The notes under the pieces were generated by a model. That model was not told the DNA's origin and made no database searches. It saw nothing but the letters and a program-made list of their open reading frames with translations. The position numbers and the translations under genes were made by a program. Below are positions 20,239 through 32,494 of a stretch of DNA of 64,000 nucleotides, in pieces; the first letter of the stretch is position 1, and each line of letters begins with the position of its first letter. The stretch comes from Myotis daubentonii (lineage: Eukaryota; Chordata; Mammalia; Chiroptera; Vespertilionidae). The DNA is taken from contig NC_081861.1 of NCBI RefSeq assembly GCF_963259705.1, positions 64,461,623 to 64,525,622 of the forward strand, written 5' to 3'.

Positions 20239-23190
20239 TTCTCTAATAAAAAAGACCAGGGCTCCTTAAAAAATGATGTATTTGAGGACTGGAGCTGGAA
20301 TATATAGACTAAGCCTGGAATATCTTATAATGCTAGAATGTAAGGAATTGCTCAAGAAAATTCCACAACGATGCGCGTATGCCAAAGGGACAAATGAGCC
20401 AACTTTAAAGAGCACCCAATATCCAAAGCTAAACATTTTGAGCAAGAAAATAAATATACTCTTATTGGATTATTACCCAAAGTAAAAAGTAAATGGTACT
20501 TATGAAGAGACAAATCAATGAAGAATTATGTCAAATAATTTATGTTGCCGCTTCTGCTTCTTTACCCTTAAGGAACTAGAACAAAAATCCCCACTCCTTA
20601 AATGTGGGCTGTGCATACATGTTGGTTTGGAAAGAGGCCAAAAAAGGGGCATCTTCCTAGTGGGTAACCCTGATAAACACTATCTTACCAGGTGACCAAA
20701 TTATCATCAGTGATAAGTCATGCTGATTTTATCTGATGAGAATGGCACTTTACCTCTGTGATCTTCCACCCCCAAACTGTAGCCTTAATGTAATAATGTG
20801 AAAAATATCCGACAAATTCCAATTGAGGAACATTTTACAAAACTGACCAGGTCTCCAGAAAATCCTCAAGTTCACTCAAAATAAGGAATGTTTGAGAATC
20901 TGTCACAGACAAGATTTGTCCAAGGAGACAATACCACTGAATGTAATGCGGTAGCCTAGATGGGATCCTGGAACAGAAAAAAAAATTCGATAAAAACTAA
21001 GGAAATATGACTAAAGTATGCACTTTAGTTAATTATTACATATCAATATCAGTTCATTAATTGTAACAAACAAACCATCCAATTAATAAAATCAGATATT
21101 GTTTCAGGGAATGTTAACTCTATTATTTTCATAGCTTTTCTGTAAATCTAAAATTACTCATTAAAAAATTCAGTTGGCCATAAAAAAGTATGTCGAAAAT
21201 TTAAATGATTAAGGTTACTCATATTACCTTAATTGTGTGCCATAGACTTATTTAGAATGACAAGAATGGTTTGCCTAGAACTTTAGTAACCATCTCCTAT
21301 TTTGAGCATCCATCCAGAAATTGAAACATTGCTCTGTGCTTCCTAACTTTTGGAAACTCTAACTCAACTAAAAAAAGGACTTCTACAACCTATCTTTCCT
21401 GTCAACTTTCCATTCATCTTCATGGTGAACAGTCTCAAGTGCATATACTATCCACACCATATGCATTGCCAGTAATTTCTTCCATTAGACACATTCTGCT
21501 GATTGCAGAATCTGAGTATGCTGCATCAATGACTTTGGGTATTTTGTAGCTATCTCACTCTGGCCAGCCTATAGAAGAGCATTTCTGTTTTAAAAAATTA
21601 AATTACGAAAAGAAACTCCGCTTATTTTCTTTCTTTGCTATAATTCTTCAAAATCTTCTAGGAAAATATCATCTCTTTGATACTTCATTCTCTTAGAGAA
21701 CATGTGAGCAGATCAGATGTTGCTTTTGTGCAAAGTCTTGGCCCTACCATCATGTATTCCTATAGCCTACTTCTGGGATAAGAAGATAAAAGTTCTACAA
21801 ATATTCTTAGAAGGCAAGTCAGATTCTTTTGTTTCCAGAACAAAGCATTAATTAATCCACAAAATACCTCTATTTAAATGCTTGTTCTTTTAACCAAATT
21901 GATAAGAAGCAGAAGTTGCAGTAAATTTTAACAGAACACTATAAGCTCTCCCGTGATTGTACCTCCATTTATAGCTATGGGACATTAAATCAATTAAGTA
22001 TCTGATATATTGTAAATGCTGTATGAGTGTTCACTATCAGTATTGTTGTTGCTATGAAGGTACATTATACATATTGATTGCTTATACACAAATGAATTAG
22101 TATTAGATACATGCAGTTGTTCATATTGGAAAAGAGTGCTGATGGTGACCATCATTCTCAGTGATCTTGAAGGCTCAATGAACACTGATAAATGGCAAGA
22201 ACCTCAAGTGGTGATTCCATAAAACAAAAGCTATGAGATCGATCCTCTTGACTAAGAATCTCTGATTAGTATTTTTAATATAATGAGCCCCAAATTAGAG
22301 GAATGTTAGTTTTCTTTTGAGCCCACACTTTGAAGTTTACAAAATAGCGCCTCATACATTTTCTGAAGAAACCTAAGGAGTTAGTACGAAACCAAAATAG
22401 AGCAAAATGTTGTTGCAGCTGTGAGGAATATATTACCTGTGTTATGATTTCTGCTTTCACATAAGTGGAAATTTAAGGTACCATTGGATTTTATTCTTAC
22501 AATTAACATTAGCATTTTTGTGACAAGTCATTCCATGAAGAGAATTTGCTGGTTCTGAATTTTATGCAGTTAAAGTCCTGAGATTTTAAAAAAATATTTT
22601 TGGATGTTTAGTTTGCATTGCTTTTCTATTTATATGACCACTTTCTACAATTGTGGAGAAAAGTGCCCATCCTATAATAAAGATGTCATAGTTCATGATG
22701 TCCTAGTTCAAAAACCAAGGCCTGCACTATCTTGCAGATTCTCTGGTTAAAGCTAAGTGCTCAGTGTTTATTGAACGTGTTATATATAGGTTGAATATGA
22801 GGACTTTAGCCACAAATTGTAAATAAGAACTTAATTGTTAAGGAGTGTGTTCATGGCTTCCCTTAAAATTATAAATTTTGCACATTGCAGTACCTGAAGA
22901 AGGTCCATAGCTTTCATCAGATTTCAGAGATCTTCTATTTAAGGTATTTTGATAAGATCAAATTAAAGCACAATACACCTAATCCTAAATCATGTCTATT
23001 TGCATTGAGGTGTACCAGATAGTTAGAAGGAACTATTTGGGTAACATCTTCATAATTAAATTAATTGCTGTTATTTTCATGTCTATGCTTAAATATTACC
23101 TTATGGAAGAAATTTCTCCTGACCAACCTTCACAAAATAATACTGCTTTTACCTTCTTGCTATCACCCCCCTTTATTTTTTAAAGAATGT
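20239..23190. other. Single-copy-like DNA, no feature recognised
   Basis: Nearly 3 kb of AT-rich DNA lacks Ves, Helitron, hAT or recognisable LTR marks. Short frames only. No exon-like segment with splice signals and codon bias was found by eye. Confidence 0.5.
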
Positions 23191-23197
23191 ATCACCA

Positions 23198-23392
23198 GCC
23201 CTGGCCAGTGTGGCCCAGTTGGTTGGGTGGTGTCCCGTGCATGGAAAGGTTATGATTGTATTCCTGGTGGGGCATGTGCTCGGGTTGTGGGCTTGATCCC
23301 CTGTTGGGGCTACAGGGGGCAGCTGATCTATGCTTCTCTCTCTCTCCCGCTCCCTTCTTCCCTCTCTAAAATCAATAAAAAATATAAAAAAA
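23198..23392 (+). repeat. Ves SINE
   Basis: It starts gccctggccagtgtggccca and ends ctctaaaatcaataaaaaat. The flanks tgtatcaccag and gatataccacc could be an aged target duplication. Confidence 0.92.
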
Positions 23393-23497
23393 AGATATAC
23401 CACCAAATGATAATATATATTTTTATTTGTCTGTCTTTAAACTGCCCCCTTTACTAGACTCTATGAGCCATCAGAATAGAGGCTTTACACTTCCCAT

Positions 23498-23501
<4 letters not shown>

Positions 23502-23546
<45 letters not shown>
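23502..23546. repeat. (CT)n microsatellite
   Basis: This is a pure CT run of about 22 units. Confidence 0.98.
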
Positions 23547-23552
<6 letters not shown>

Positions 23553-24328
23553 CTTTTAAATCTCCATAGTCTAAAACTATGCCTGGGTATATAGCATATA
23601 ATCTACAAATATTTGTTGATTAATACATGAATTAATGATAGAAAATAAGTTGTTAACTCTTGAGCAACCAAATGTGTATGAAGCTCAGTGAACAATCATG
23701 AAGTGACCAGTATAATAATCCATCAAAAGCAATTTCATAAAGAAGTATCACCTGTTTCAAAATGAGTGTAAAATAGATAGCAACATAGGGTTTTTCTGCA
23801 GCTATAGAGTTCGGTGTTGCTCCTTGTGGGAGCCATTTTCATCTCTTTCCAAGTTACAAAATGCTTTAAAATTTTAAAAAGTTCATTAAAAATTCTTGTA
23901 TTGATTTAGTGGTGTCAGAAAAAAAATGCAGGATTGAACAGAGAGACACAAAGAATATATGACTCAAAAAGCACTCTGATTTGAAGGGGTACATTACTGC
24001 CTGAATTATGATGTGATTCCTGGCATGAAAATATCTTGTAGCTGGAGTTTTATAAATCATACTGAAAGAACAAACATTCAGAAACTCCACAACAGAATGG
24101 ATATAAGCAGTATCTATTTCTAGAAACATAGTAAGTGAGGTTTACTAAAAGACTCACATTTTGAACTATTGCAGATCAAGAGATTATAAAAAATGTGAAA
24201 TATACAGGCTTAGACTTAACAGCAAATGTACAGAATCTATATGATGAGAACTATAAAACTTTGTCGAGAAAAAAACAAAGTTGATTAAGTGGAAAACTGT
24301 ATTCTGGTTGCAGTTTTACCAGTTTTTG
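23547..24328. other. No recognisable feature
   Basis: The DNA is AT-rich and apparently single-copy, without gene or repeat signals that I can support. Confidence 0.45.
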
Positions 24329-24341
24329 CTTCATGTATTTT

Positions 24342-24394
24342 TTTTATAATTTATTGGGGTGACATTGGTTAATAAAATCACATGGGTTTCAGTT
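24342..24394 (-). repeat. 53-bp 5'-truncated L1 3' end
   Basis: The core ttattggggtgacattggtt and aataaaatcacatgggtttc matches the reversed end of a bat/carnivore-type L1 3' UTR. The direct repeat cttcatgtatttt flanks it at 24329-24341 and 24395-24407. Confidence 0.7.
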
Positions 24395-24808
24395 CTTCAT
24401 GTATTTTGAAGCTCTATGATTAGGTGTGTAAACATTTAGGATTGTTTTGTCCTCTTGTTGAATAAAACCCCTTGTTATGAAATGAACTTCTTTATCCTTA
24501 GTAGTATTCTTTGGTCTGAAATGGACTAGATTGTTGCAGATTTCCTTTGATTTGTGTTAGTATGTCATTTTTCCACCCATTTTTTTGTGTTTAAATTATT
24601 TGTGTTTATAATGTGTTTTTTATAGGGAGAAATAGTAGGGTTTTGCTTTTTTATCTGATTTGAAAATCTCTGCCTTTTAATTGGGATGTTTAGACATTTT
24701 ACATTCAATGTAATTATTGACATAGTTTTAAATTGACCATCTTGTACTTTATTTTCTATTTGTTTAATCTCTTTCTGCCTTCTTTTGGGCTAATTGATTA
24801 TCTTTTTT

Positions 24809-25004
24809 TTAAAAAAAAATACTTTTATTGATTTCAGAGAGGAAGGGAGAGGGAGAGAGAGATAGAATCATTGATAGGCTGCCTCCTGCATGCCCCACTC
24901 TGGGGATTGAGCCTGCAACCTGGGCATGTGCCCTTACCAAGAATTGAACTGTGACCTCCTGGTTCCTAGGTCTGTGCTCAACCACTGAGCCATGTCAGCC
25001 AGGC
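24809..25004 (-). repeat. Ves SINE inside L1
   Basis: On the minus strand it starts gcctggctgacatggctcag. Target duplications tgattatctttttt (24795-24808) and tgactatctttttt (25005-25018) differ at one base. Confidence 0.92.
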
Positions 25005-25724
25005 TGACTATCTTTTTTAAAACCTCACCCAAGTGTATATTTTTATTGATTTTTTGATAATTATTTTATCTCCTTGTTGGCTTAAGAGTTAAAACTGTTC
25101 ATTTAGTGGTTGCTTTTGGATTAATATTGTTTCACAGTGAAGCCTCCAATGATATACTACTTAATATAAAAGAACTTTAATTTTATAATTGGTAATTATT
25201 TTTATTCAAATAGTCAATTACTAGTATATTTAAAATATTTAAATAATAAGGATGAAACACCCAAAATCTACCCCAATTGTTGTCATTTCTAGTGTTCTTT
25301 CTTCTGTGTATATCCCCAGAATAGGCTGTCTGATATATTTTCCTTCTGCCTGAAAGATATCCTTTAACATTTATTACAGTGTGGGTCTGCTGCTGTTGGA
25401 TTCTGCAGCCTTTATATATCTGAGATGGTCTTTATTTAATCTTTGTTTTTGCAAGGTAGATTAAGGGAGTATAAAAATCTAGATTGATTTTCTTTTTTTT
25501 TTTAAGGTGTTGCTCACTATCTTCTCATTTGTATTGTCTCTGCCAAGAAATTGCTGTCATGCTTATATTTGTTCTTCTCTATGCAGCAGGGTTTTTTTCC
25601 CCCACCTCTGTCTGATTGTAAGACATCTATCGCTGGTTTTAAGCCATATATTTATTAAATGCCTTGCTATGTTTTTCCCCCCATATTTTGTGCTTGTAGT
25701 ATATTGAACTTTTTGCCTCTATGG

Positions 25725-26035
25725 CAGCTGTTCTCAAGCTGTGGGTCGCGACCCCTTCGGGGGTCGAACGACCCTTTCACAGAGGTCGCCTAAGACCATC
25801 GGAAAACACATATATAATTACATATTGTTTTTGTGATTAATCACTATGCTTTAATTATGTTCAACTTATAACAATGAAAATACATCCTGCATATCAGATA
25901 TTTACATTATGATTCATAACAGTAGCAAAATTACAGTTATGAAGTAGCAAAGAAAATAATTTTATGGTTGGGGGTCACCACAACATGAGGAACTATATTA
26001 AAAGGTTGTGGCATTAGGAAGGTTGAGAACCACTG
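25725..26035 (+). mobile_element. SPIN (Space Invader) hAT transposon, 311 bp
   Basis: The ends are CAGCTGTTCTCAAGCTG and GGTTGAGAACCACTG. The inner motif gtgggtcgcgacccc, the passage cgcctaagaccatcgg and ggttgggggtcaccacaaca are those of the non-autonomous SPIN family. The target duplications ctctatgg (25717-25724) and ctttatgg (26036-26043) differ by one base. There is no transposase. Confidence 0.93.
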
Positions 26036-26163
26036 CTTTATGGGATTATGGATTTCATCAACTATTACAAATACCAATTACATATATGTTCAACTGGTTT
26101 AACTTATCCCACAGCTCACTGATAGTTTATTATGATTATTTTAAGTTTTTTTCTGTTTCATTT

Positions 26164-26375
26164 CAGTAGTTCTCAACCTTTTGGCCCTTTAAATACAATT
26201 CCTCATGTTGTGACCCAACCATAAAATTATTTTCGTTGCTACTTCATAACTGTAACGTTGCTACTGTTATGAATCGTAATGTAAATATCTGATTTGCAGG
26301 ATGGTCTTAGGCGACCCCTGTGAAAGGGTCGTTCGACCGCCAAAGGGGTCGCGACCCACTGGTTGAGAACCGCTG
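26164..26375 (-). mobile_element. SPIN hAT transposon, 212 bp, inverted relative to the first
   Basis: The minus-strand copy has ends CAGCGGTTCTCAACC and GGTTGAGAACTACTG and the motif gtgggtcgcgacccc near its 5' end. Compared with the 311-bp copy it lacks about 95 bp of interior between ggatg and gatggtcttagg. Flanking octamers are not clearly identical. Confidence 0.93.
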
Positions 26376-27370
26376 TTTTAGATAATTTTCTATACCTAAT
26401 CAGGTATAAATTGACACAATTTATTTTCTATCTACATTATAGTTTTATCTCTAGAGATTTATTTTGGGTGTTTAGAATATTTTTTTTCTGTTTCTACTAT
26501 ACATTTTGAACTTATGGAATGCAGTTGGTAGTCTTTATCTACCAATTATAACAAGTATTTCAGTTTTATTTTGCTTTCCATGAACTGATTTTTTTCTTTT
26601 CATTATTGGGTGTATTTTGTTGGTTTTCTTTTCATGCCTGGTAATATCTGATTGGTTGCCAGATATTATACATTTTACCATTTTTGGATGCTGTATATTT
26701 TCGTATTCCTATACATATTCTTGAGCTTTGGTCTAAATTGCAGTTAATTAGAAACAGTCTGATCTCTTGAAGACTTACTTTTAAGATTTATCAGTCAGGA
26801 CAAGAGCAGTATTCAGTCTGGGGCTAATGATTCCATACTACCATTCTGATTACATTGCCCAATACCCATGAATCCTGAAGCTGTCCTTTCTGACTGCTGG
26901 GAGCAGGCACCATTCCCAACCCTGTGTGACCGCTGTATGCCATACTTCTAGTGCTTTATGGTGGTGCCCTCCTTAGTCTTGTAGATATTTCTAACACATG
27001 CACTGATCATTTTTACTTGAGTACTTGAGGGGTCTTTCTATGTATCTCTGGAGTTTTCTTTCTGTTCAGCTGTGTAAGTTTCTATGCTCAGTTTTGCACC
27101 TGAGTCTCCCCACACACTCAGTTTTGTGTTGTCAGGCTCCACCTTTGTTCTCCCTCCCCCTTGTTGAAGACTGGAACTCTCAATATAGTATGCTTGGGAA
27201 ATCATAGACCTCAACTAATTTTATTCCCATCTCTCAGGGATCATTATATAGATTTCATTGTCTTATATACAGTGTCTTGGCAACCATAGTTTCGTATATT
27301 TTGTATTTGCTTTTTACAGTTGGCTTCAAGTGGGAGAATAAATCCTGTCCTTGTTATCCCATGTTGTTTG

Positions 27371-29504
27371 AAAGCAGAAATTTGATTCTTTTAGTCTCAT
27401 TTTTTAATGAATTACCGAATTAAATGCTTATTTCTTTGTTTGTCTCTCTAATAACCAACATTAAGGCTCTGTATTTGTCTCTAAATATAGAGGTTTAATG
27501 TGTTTTTAAAATATTCTAGTTATACTGATTTGTTATCAAATAATGTAAATTTGTTGTTTTATAGAAGATCAAATCTTATTAGCATTTCTGAATTCTTATA
27601 CTGAATATAAACTTTAGTGTTTTTCTGTTTACATATTTAAGTCCAAGTTATCTTTGTACTGTGTATATTTCTTAAATGTTTATCTTCAGAATCTCTGAAC
27701 ACATTGTAATAAATAAGTTTCAGAACCTTATCAGGTGAATCTGATGTTTTTTCTATTTCTCACTTAAATAATATCTTCATCCATTATAAACTAAGTGATT
27801 TGTGTATGCTTACTTCATTCAGAGTTCTGATTGGCTTAAGCCACTGAGCATGTGCAATCCCCCAAGGAATGTATGATTGATTCAAGGGAGGAAATTCAGG
27901 TCAATTGGAAGTAATGAAATTTCTACCACAAAGAACTTTGTTTTTCCCTTTGATAGCTTGGAGAAGGATGTGAGCCTTGTAGTTGTTGCAGCAATTTTGT
28001 GGCTTTAAGGCAAGAGTCTGGATTTGACAGATAGAGAATTTTTAATGTAGAACCCAAGTGTAAAAAATATCATGGAATATACAGCAGAAAGATGAAGATA
28101 AATTCATTATAGGTGTTATCATTTTAGCCGATTGATCAAGCTTTGCCTGAAGCTAGCCCACCTCCAAGTTTTCAGGAATTAGAAACAATAGATTGCTTTC
28201 TTTCTTTTTTTAAATTGCATTTGAGTTTTTGTTTTGTTTTTGTCACTTGCAACCAAAAGTATACTCATAGAGACCCTGACTGATATTTTTAATTAAAATG
28301 ATAGCATTCAGAGTTGGCAAGATAGGTGAGCATTAACCACTATAGAAAGATTATGGCTGCCTGGGGTTTGCAATATGTTACAAATGCTCTAATATTTATG
28401 CATTGTATAAATAAACAATTTCTTTAAACCCTTGTTTAAAGTCTTTTGCCTTCTTTTGAAATGACATTAAAGACTTCATTATCTGGCTTATCAAACCATT
28501 AGTAGAAGAGAAGCTACAAATGAGGAAAGTGAAGTGATATTATTATGGGAAGGCTCTTTGATGGCATAAGGAAGTCACAGTGAATTTTCTTAACATCCTG
28601 GACTGGTCAGAAAGAACTCACAAAGCATAGCAGGCAGGTGGGTGCAAAGACTCCTATTTTGTAAAATGTACCTGGAGTTCATTATGGTAAGCCTTAATTA
28701 TTTGGAATAGTAAAATTATTTGTACTATCTTCTAAACAGTGTCTGTATTTAGTATATTAATTTTAAATGCATATTTAGTAATAAGAGTTTAATAACTAAT
28801 GAGGGTTCTGGATAATAAATATTTTACTGCTTATGATTTTTTAAACATATATGAGCTTGTTCCTTAGGTTTGTTAAAGGAGGAGAATAAAAAAGAAAGGT
28901 TCCTGGTTATGACTATGACTACACATATTTCTTAAATATTGTAGCACTGCCATTCAGTCTACTTGCCCTTGTTCCTTTTCCCCTTTAGATTTGCAAGGCA
29001 TATTATCACAGGCTTCTTCCTTCATGAAAAAAAGGCATAAGACAGTACTGATTAACCACTTCCCAAAGGAAAAAGAAGGGGTATGTTTTGCCTTGAAAAA
29101 TACTTAAGAAAGGAAGTACTTTATAGTTGAATTTGAAAGACACTTTTTGAAGTGGTGCTGTGATAGCTGGGTGCATGGGTGTTTTTTTTTGTTTTGTTTT
29201 GTGTTTTTTATTTTTGGGTCAATCCTACTTAGAACACTGTAGCAGCAGAATACCCTATTGAATATTCATTACTTCACAAGTAGTCTGGCTTGTTCTGAGT
29301 CCTAGAAGAAAATTATCTAAGATAAAAGAAAAATAGAAATGGTTTTCTTTTATCCTCCTATTGCCTTAGGTTTGTTTGTTTCTCCCAGGGAAAGGTGGCA
29401 TTCTTTCCCGAAGAGCTGACCTCAGTTCTTGAGAACTCTCTCTAAAAGAGGAGGTGCTGTGCATCAGTCATAATTTCAAGTACCATTCATGTACTTGCCT
29501 TTCT
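27371..29504. other. Single-copy-like DNA, no feature recognised
   Basis: About 2.1 kb of AT-rich DNA shows no clear repeat, exon or RNA gene. Short frames only. Confidence 0.5.
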
Positions 29505-29724
29505 TTTTAAAAAAATATATTTTATTGATTTTTTACAGAGAGGAAGGGAGAGGGATAGAGAGTTAGAAACATCAATGAGAGAGAAACACCAATCAGCTGC
29601 CTCCTGCACACCTCCCACTGGGGATGTGCCCACAACCAAGGTACATGCCCTTGACCAGAATCAAACCCTGGGACCTTTCAGTCCGCAGGCCGATACTCTA
29701 TCCACTGAGCCAAACCAGTTAGGG
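29505..29724 (-). repeat. Ves SINE with 17-bp target duplication
   Basis: It starts, on the minus strand, ccctaactggtttggctcag. The direct repeat catgtacttgcctttct is at 29488-29504 and 29725-29741 without mismatch. Confidence 0.96.
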
Positions 29725-29741
29725 CATGTACTTGCCTTTCT

Positions 29742-30359
29742 AACATAAGAGAAGGCAAGGAGCAGTGGTAGGGAAACATTTCAAATCTACGTTATAGAAA
29801 GCATGTGTGAACTTTGAAAAAATTAAATGGAAGAATTTTAGTGATAAAACTGTGTCTTAGAATGCCCATCAGATGTTCAAAGAGGGGGAATATACAAATT
29901 GAATCTGTATTTCATGAAATCTCTTAAGGATGCAGTTGATCACACTGTTTGACTCTAGTCTCTGTCCAAAAATATGTTAATTTCCTTAATCTAATAACCA
30001 TTTATATATATTTTTAAAAGTCCTAATGAGAACCTTATTGATGACATGATTTTTTGTTTCTCTACCACATAGGTCTAATTACTGTATCCAGGTTTGAAAG
30101 AACAGTCAGTTTTCAAAGGAAGTTGGGTAACTTTGCTTTTTGGTGGTGGTGGATTGGGGTAATTGCTATTTCAATTAAACAAATTCAAGGTATTATTTCT
30201 AAAGAACCTGAGGAGATGTGAGGCCACTCATTTCTCAATGCCTTCAAGGATCCACTAGTATGAAGATACTGATGGGGTCACTCACAAAATTGTTTCTTAG
30301 GTAGGTCTGTTTGTTTGGATCTATGTAATTAACTATGAAACCATTATTTTGGAACAAAA
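29742..30359. other. No recognisable feature
   Basis: The DNA is apparently single-copy. Nothing is recognised in it. Confidence 0.45.
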
Positions 30360-30370
30360 ATTCCAGTTTT

Positions 30371-30563
30371 CACCCCGCTGGTGTGTCTCAGTGGTTGAGC
30401 ATCGACCTATGAACTAGAGGCCAAGGTTCTATTCCCGGTTAGTACACATGCCCAGATTGTGGGCTTGATCCCCAGTAGGGAGTATGCTGGAGGCAGCCAA
30501 TCAGTGATTCTCTCTCATCATTGATGTTTCTGTCTCTTTCTACCTCTCCTTTCCTCTCTGAAA

Positions 30564-30627
<64 letters not shown>

Positions 30628-30643
30628 GCCATCCATCTCTTTA
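30371..30643 (+). repeat. Ves SINE whose tail became a TC/TCTA microsatellite
   Basis: The body is canonical (ctggtgtgtctcagtggttg, cgacctatgaac, ggttctattcccggttag). After ctctctgaaatc the usual A-rich tail is replaced by (TC)n and (TCTA)n up to about 30630. The target duplication attccagtttt is at 30360-30370 and 30644-30654, so the microsatellite grew inside the element. Confidence 0.93.
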
Positions 30644-30830
30644 ATTCCAGTTTTCTTTAAAGCAATGTCATGTTTAGATGTGACACCTCCTCAGTTTTGG
30701 CCTCTGTGTACTGACCCATGTCATGAAATACAAGACATAAGTTGTAGGTATAGATCATGTCATTTCAACTAGCAGATTATTAAAAAATAAGAATCTCTGT
30801 CTTTTTCATTTGTGGAAATATTTAAATACT

Positions 30831-30839
30831 GTGTGTGTC

Positions 30840-30874
<35 letters not shown>
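30831..30874. repeat. (GT)n microsatellite
   Basis: This is a GT run with one CTGC interruption. Confidence 0.97.
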
Positions 30875-30877
<3 letters not shown>

Positions 30878-30897
30878 ATATGCATATATCTGTATCA

Positions 30898-30951
30898 GTG
30901 AGGGTTCTCCAGAGAAATAAACTGAACCAATAGGTGTGTGTGTGTCTGTGT

Positions 30952-30983
<32 letters not shown>

Positions 30984-31345
30984 ATACACATGCAGAAATT
31001 TAAGTAATTGGCTCACATAATTGTGGGCCTTGACATGTCTGAAAATTTGCAGGACAGGTGGGCAGGCTGGATACTCTGGCCAGAATTGTTGCTGTAGTCT
31101 GGAGACAGAATTTGTTCATGCTGGGAAACCTCACTATTTGCTCTTAAGGCCTTTCAAAGGATTAGATGAAGCCTACCCACATTATCAAGTATAATATTCT
31201 TTAGTTAAAATCAGCTGACTGCAGATATTAACCACATCCATAAAGTGCCTTCACAGCAACACCTAAGTTACTGTTTGATTAAATAACTGAGTACTACAGC
31301 CTAGCCAAGTAAACACACAAAAGTAACCATCACAATACCTTACAG
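30898..31345 (-). repeat. LTR-like repeat, copy 3 of 3
   Basis: It opens gtgagggttctccagagaaa and continues with taattggctcacataattgt, gatgaagcctacccacatta and the terminal aaagtaaccatcacaa. A (GT)n run of about 25 units at 30934-30983 has grown next to the first block. Confidence 0.65.
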
Positions 31346-31445
31346 GGACATATATTTCTTAGCTTTAATTTTTTTTTGCATTTGACCACTAAATAGAGAA
31401 ATTGTCCTTACTTTTTCTCTAAATCATTATGTGAATATTCTTTTT

Positions 31446-31681
31446 AATTTTTTAAAGCAAGGTTTTTATTGATTTCAGAGAGAGGAAAGGAACGGAGAAA
31501 GATAGAAACATCAATGATGAGAGAGAGTCATTGATCCACTGCCTCCTGCATACCCCCTACGGGGGATTGATCCTGTGGGCCACCCCCCCCAACCCTGCCC
31601 CGACATGTGCCCTGATTGGGAATCAAACCATGACCTCCTGGTTCATAGGTCAATGCTCAACCACTGAGTCACACTGGCCGG
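31446..31681 (-). repeat. Ves SINE with 15-bp target duplication
   Basis: On the minus strand it starts acccggccagtgtgactcag. The flanks gtgaatattcttttt at 31431-31445 and 31682-31696 are identical. It lies against the T run of the next block. Confidence 0.94.
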
Positions 31682-31691
31682 GTGAATATTC

Positions 31692-32494
31692 TTTTTTTTT
31701 TTTTAATCCCAGCACTGTTTATTGGGCACAAGATGGGGGTGGGGTGGGGGGACGGCTTCATATTGCCCCTTTCACAGTAACCAAAATAAAGTTTTCTAAT
31801 TTGCTAAGAGTCATTTCCAGATTGAATTAATAAGCTAAATTCAAAAGTAGAATTGGCATCTCCAAATAGTAAGATAAAAACCCATTGTATCAAAGTGATT
31901 AAAAAGTACAAAAGTTAAATGCACAGGCATAGAGGAGATTTGCGATCCTGAAAACTGCCCTCAAAAGTCAGCCTCAAACCTCGTCTAAATTTTGTAAGCT
32001 GGTGAACCCTGGAAGGCTAGCGCCCCTTGGAGGAGTCGGGGAGCGATGGGTGCACTGAGCCTGCTGGCTTCCATCCTGGCAGACTCTGGAAGTGAGAATC
32101 CCCTCTGAGCAATGGAAAGCTTGGGACACAGGCACTTTGGAGCTGAGACAGAGGGCAGGGCTGGCCCACCGGGCATTGTTCTGCTTTGCGGCCGCTCTCA
32201 GGAAGTGGGGGCCCCTGCTCACCTGGGCATTGCTGAGACCAGGCAGCAGGGTCTGGGGGCTGAGCTTGTGGTCACTACAGACTGACTACAACTCATCTCC
32301 AGGCCATTGTTTTCAGTCCTCAGTGTCCAAAGGAGGGCTGGTCCCAGAGCTTTGGGCCCTGGTGAGAGGGGAAGGCAGGCCAGTCAGGCCTCTGGGACCA
32401 GCTCTTTCCCTTCTGAGTGGGGGCCCAGCACTCAGCAGGAGCCAGGACGAGGGGCAGCCTGTGGAAGTGGTGTCACTGTACAAAGAGGTGGCAG
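31692..32494 (-). pseudogene. Probable processed retrocopy of an unidentified mRNA
   Basis: Read on the minus strand, the block ends ccaataaacagtgctgggat followed by 13 or more As (the T run at 31692-31704), that is, a polyadenylation signal about 14 bases before a poly(A) tail. The last 270 bp are AT-rich like a 3' UTR, while 31960-32490 is markedly GC-rich like coding or 5' UTR sequence and unlike the neighbourhood. A minus frame at 31974-32222 (82 codons) is open but I recognise no protein. No introns can be judged. Target duplications are not evident; the tail side has been disturbed by the Ves insertion. An alternative is a repeat family unknown to me. Confidence 0.5.

Larger units (their letters stand above)
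24408..27370 (-). repeat. Old L1 tract (L1M-type), second copy
   Basis: Passages such as gcctttatatatctgagatg, gctcactatcttctcatttg and gttaatt-rich text parallel the 7.2-11.2 kb tract. The last part (26.8-27.36 kb) resembles the distal L1 end on the minus strand. It is interrupted by a Ves and two SPIN elements. Confidence 0.7.

Noticed and set aside
30806..31016. Frames rich in Thr-His repeats
   Set aside because: Direct translation of GT/CA microsatellites.
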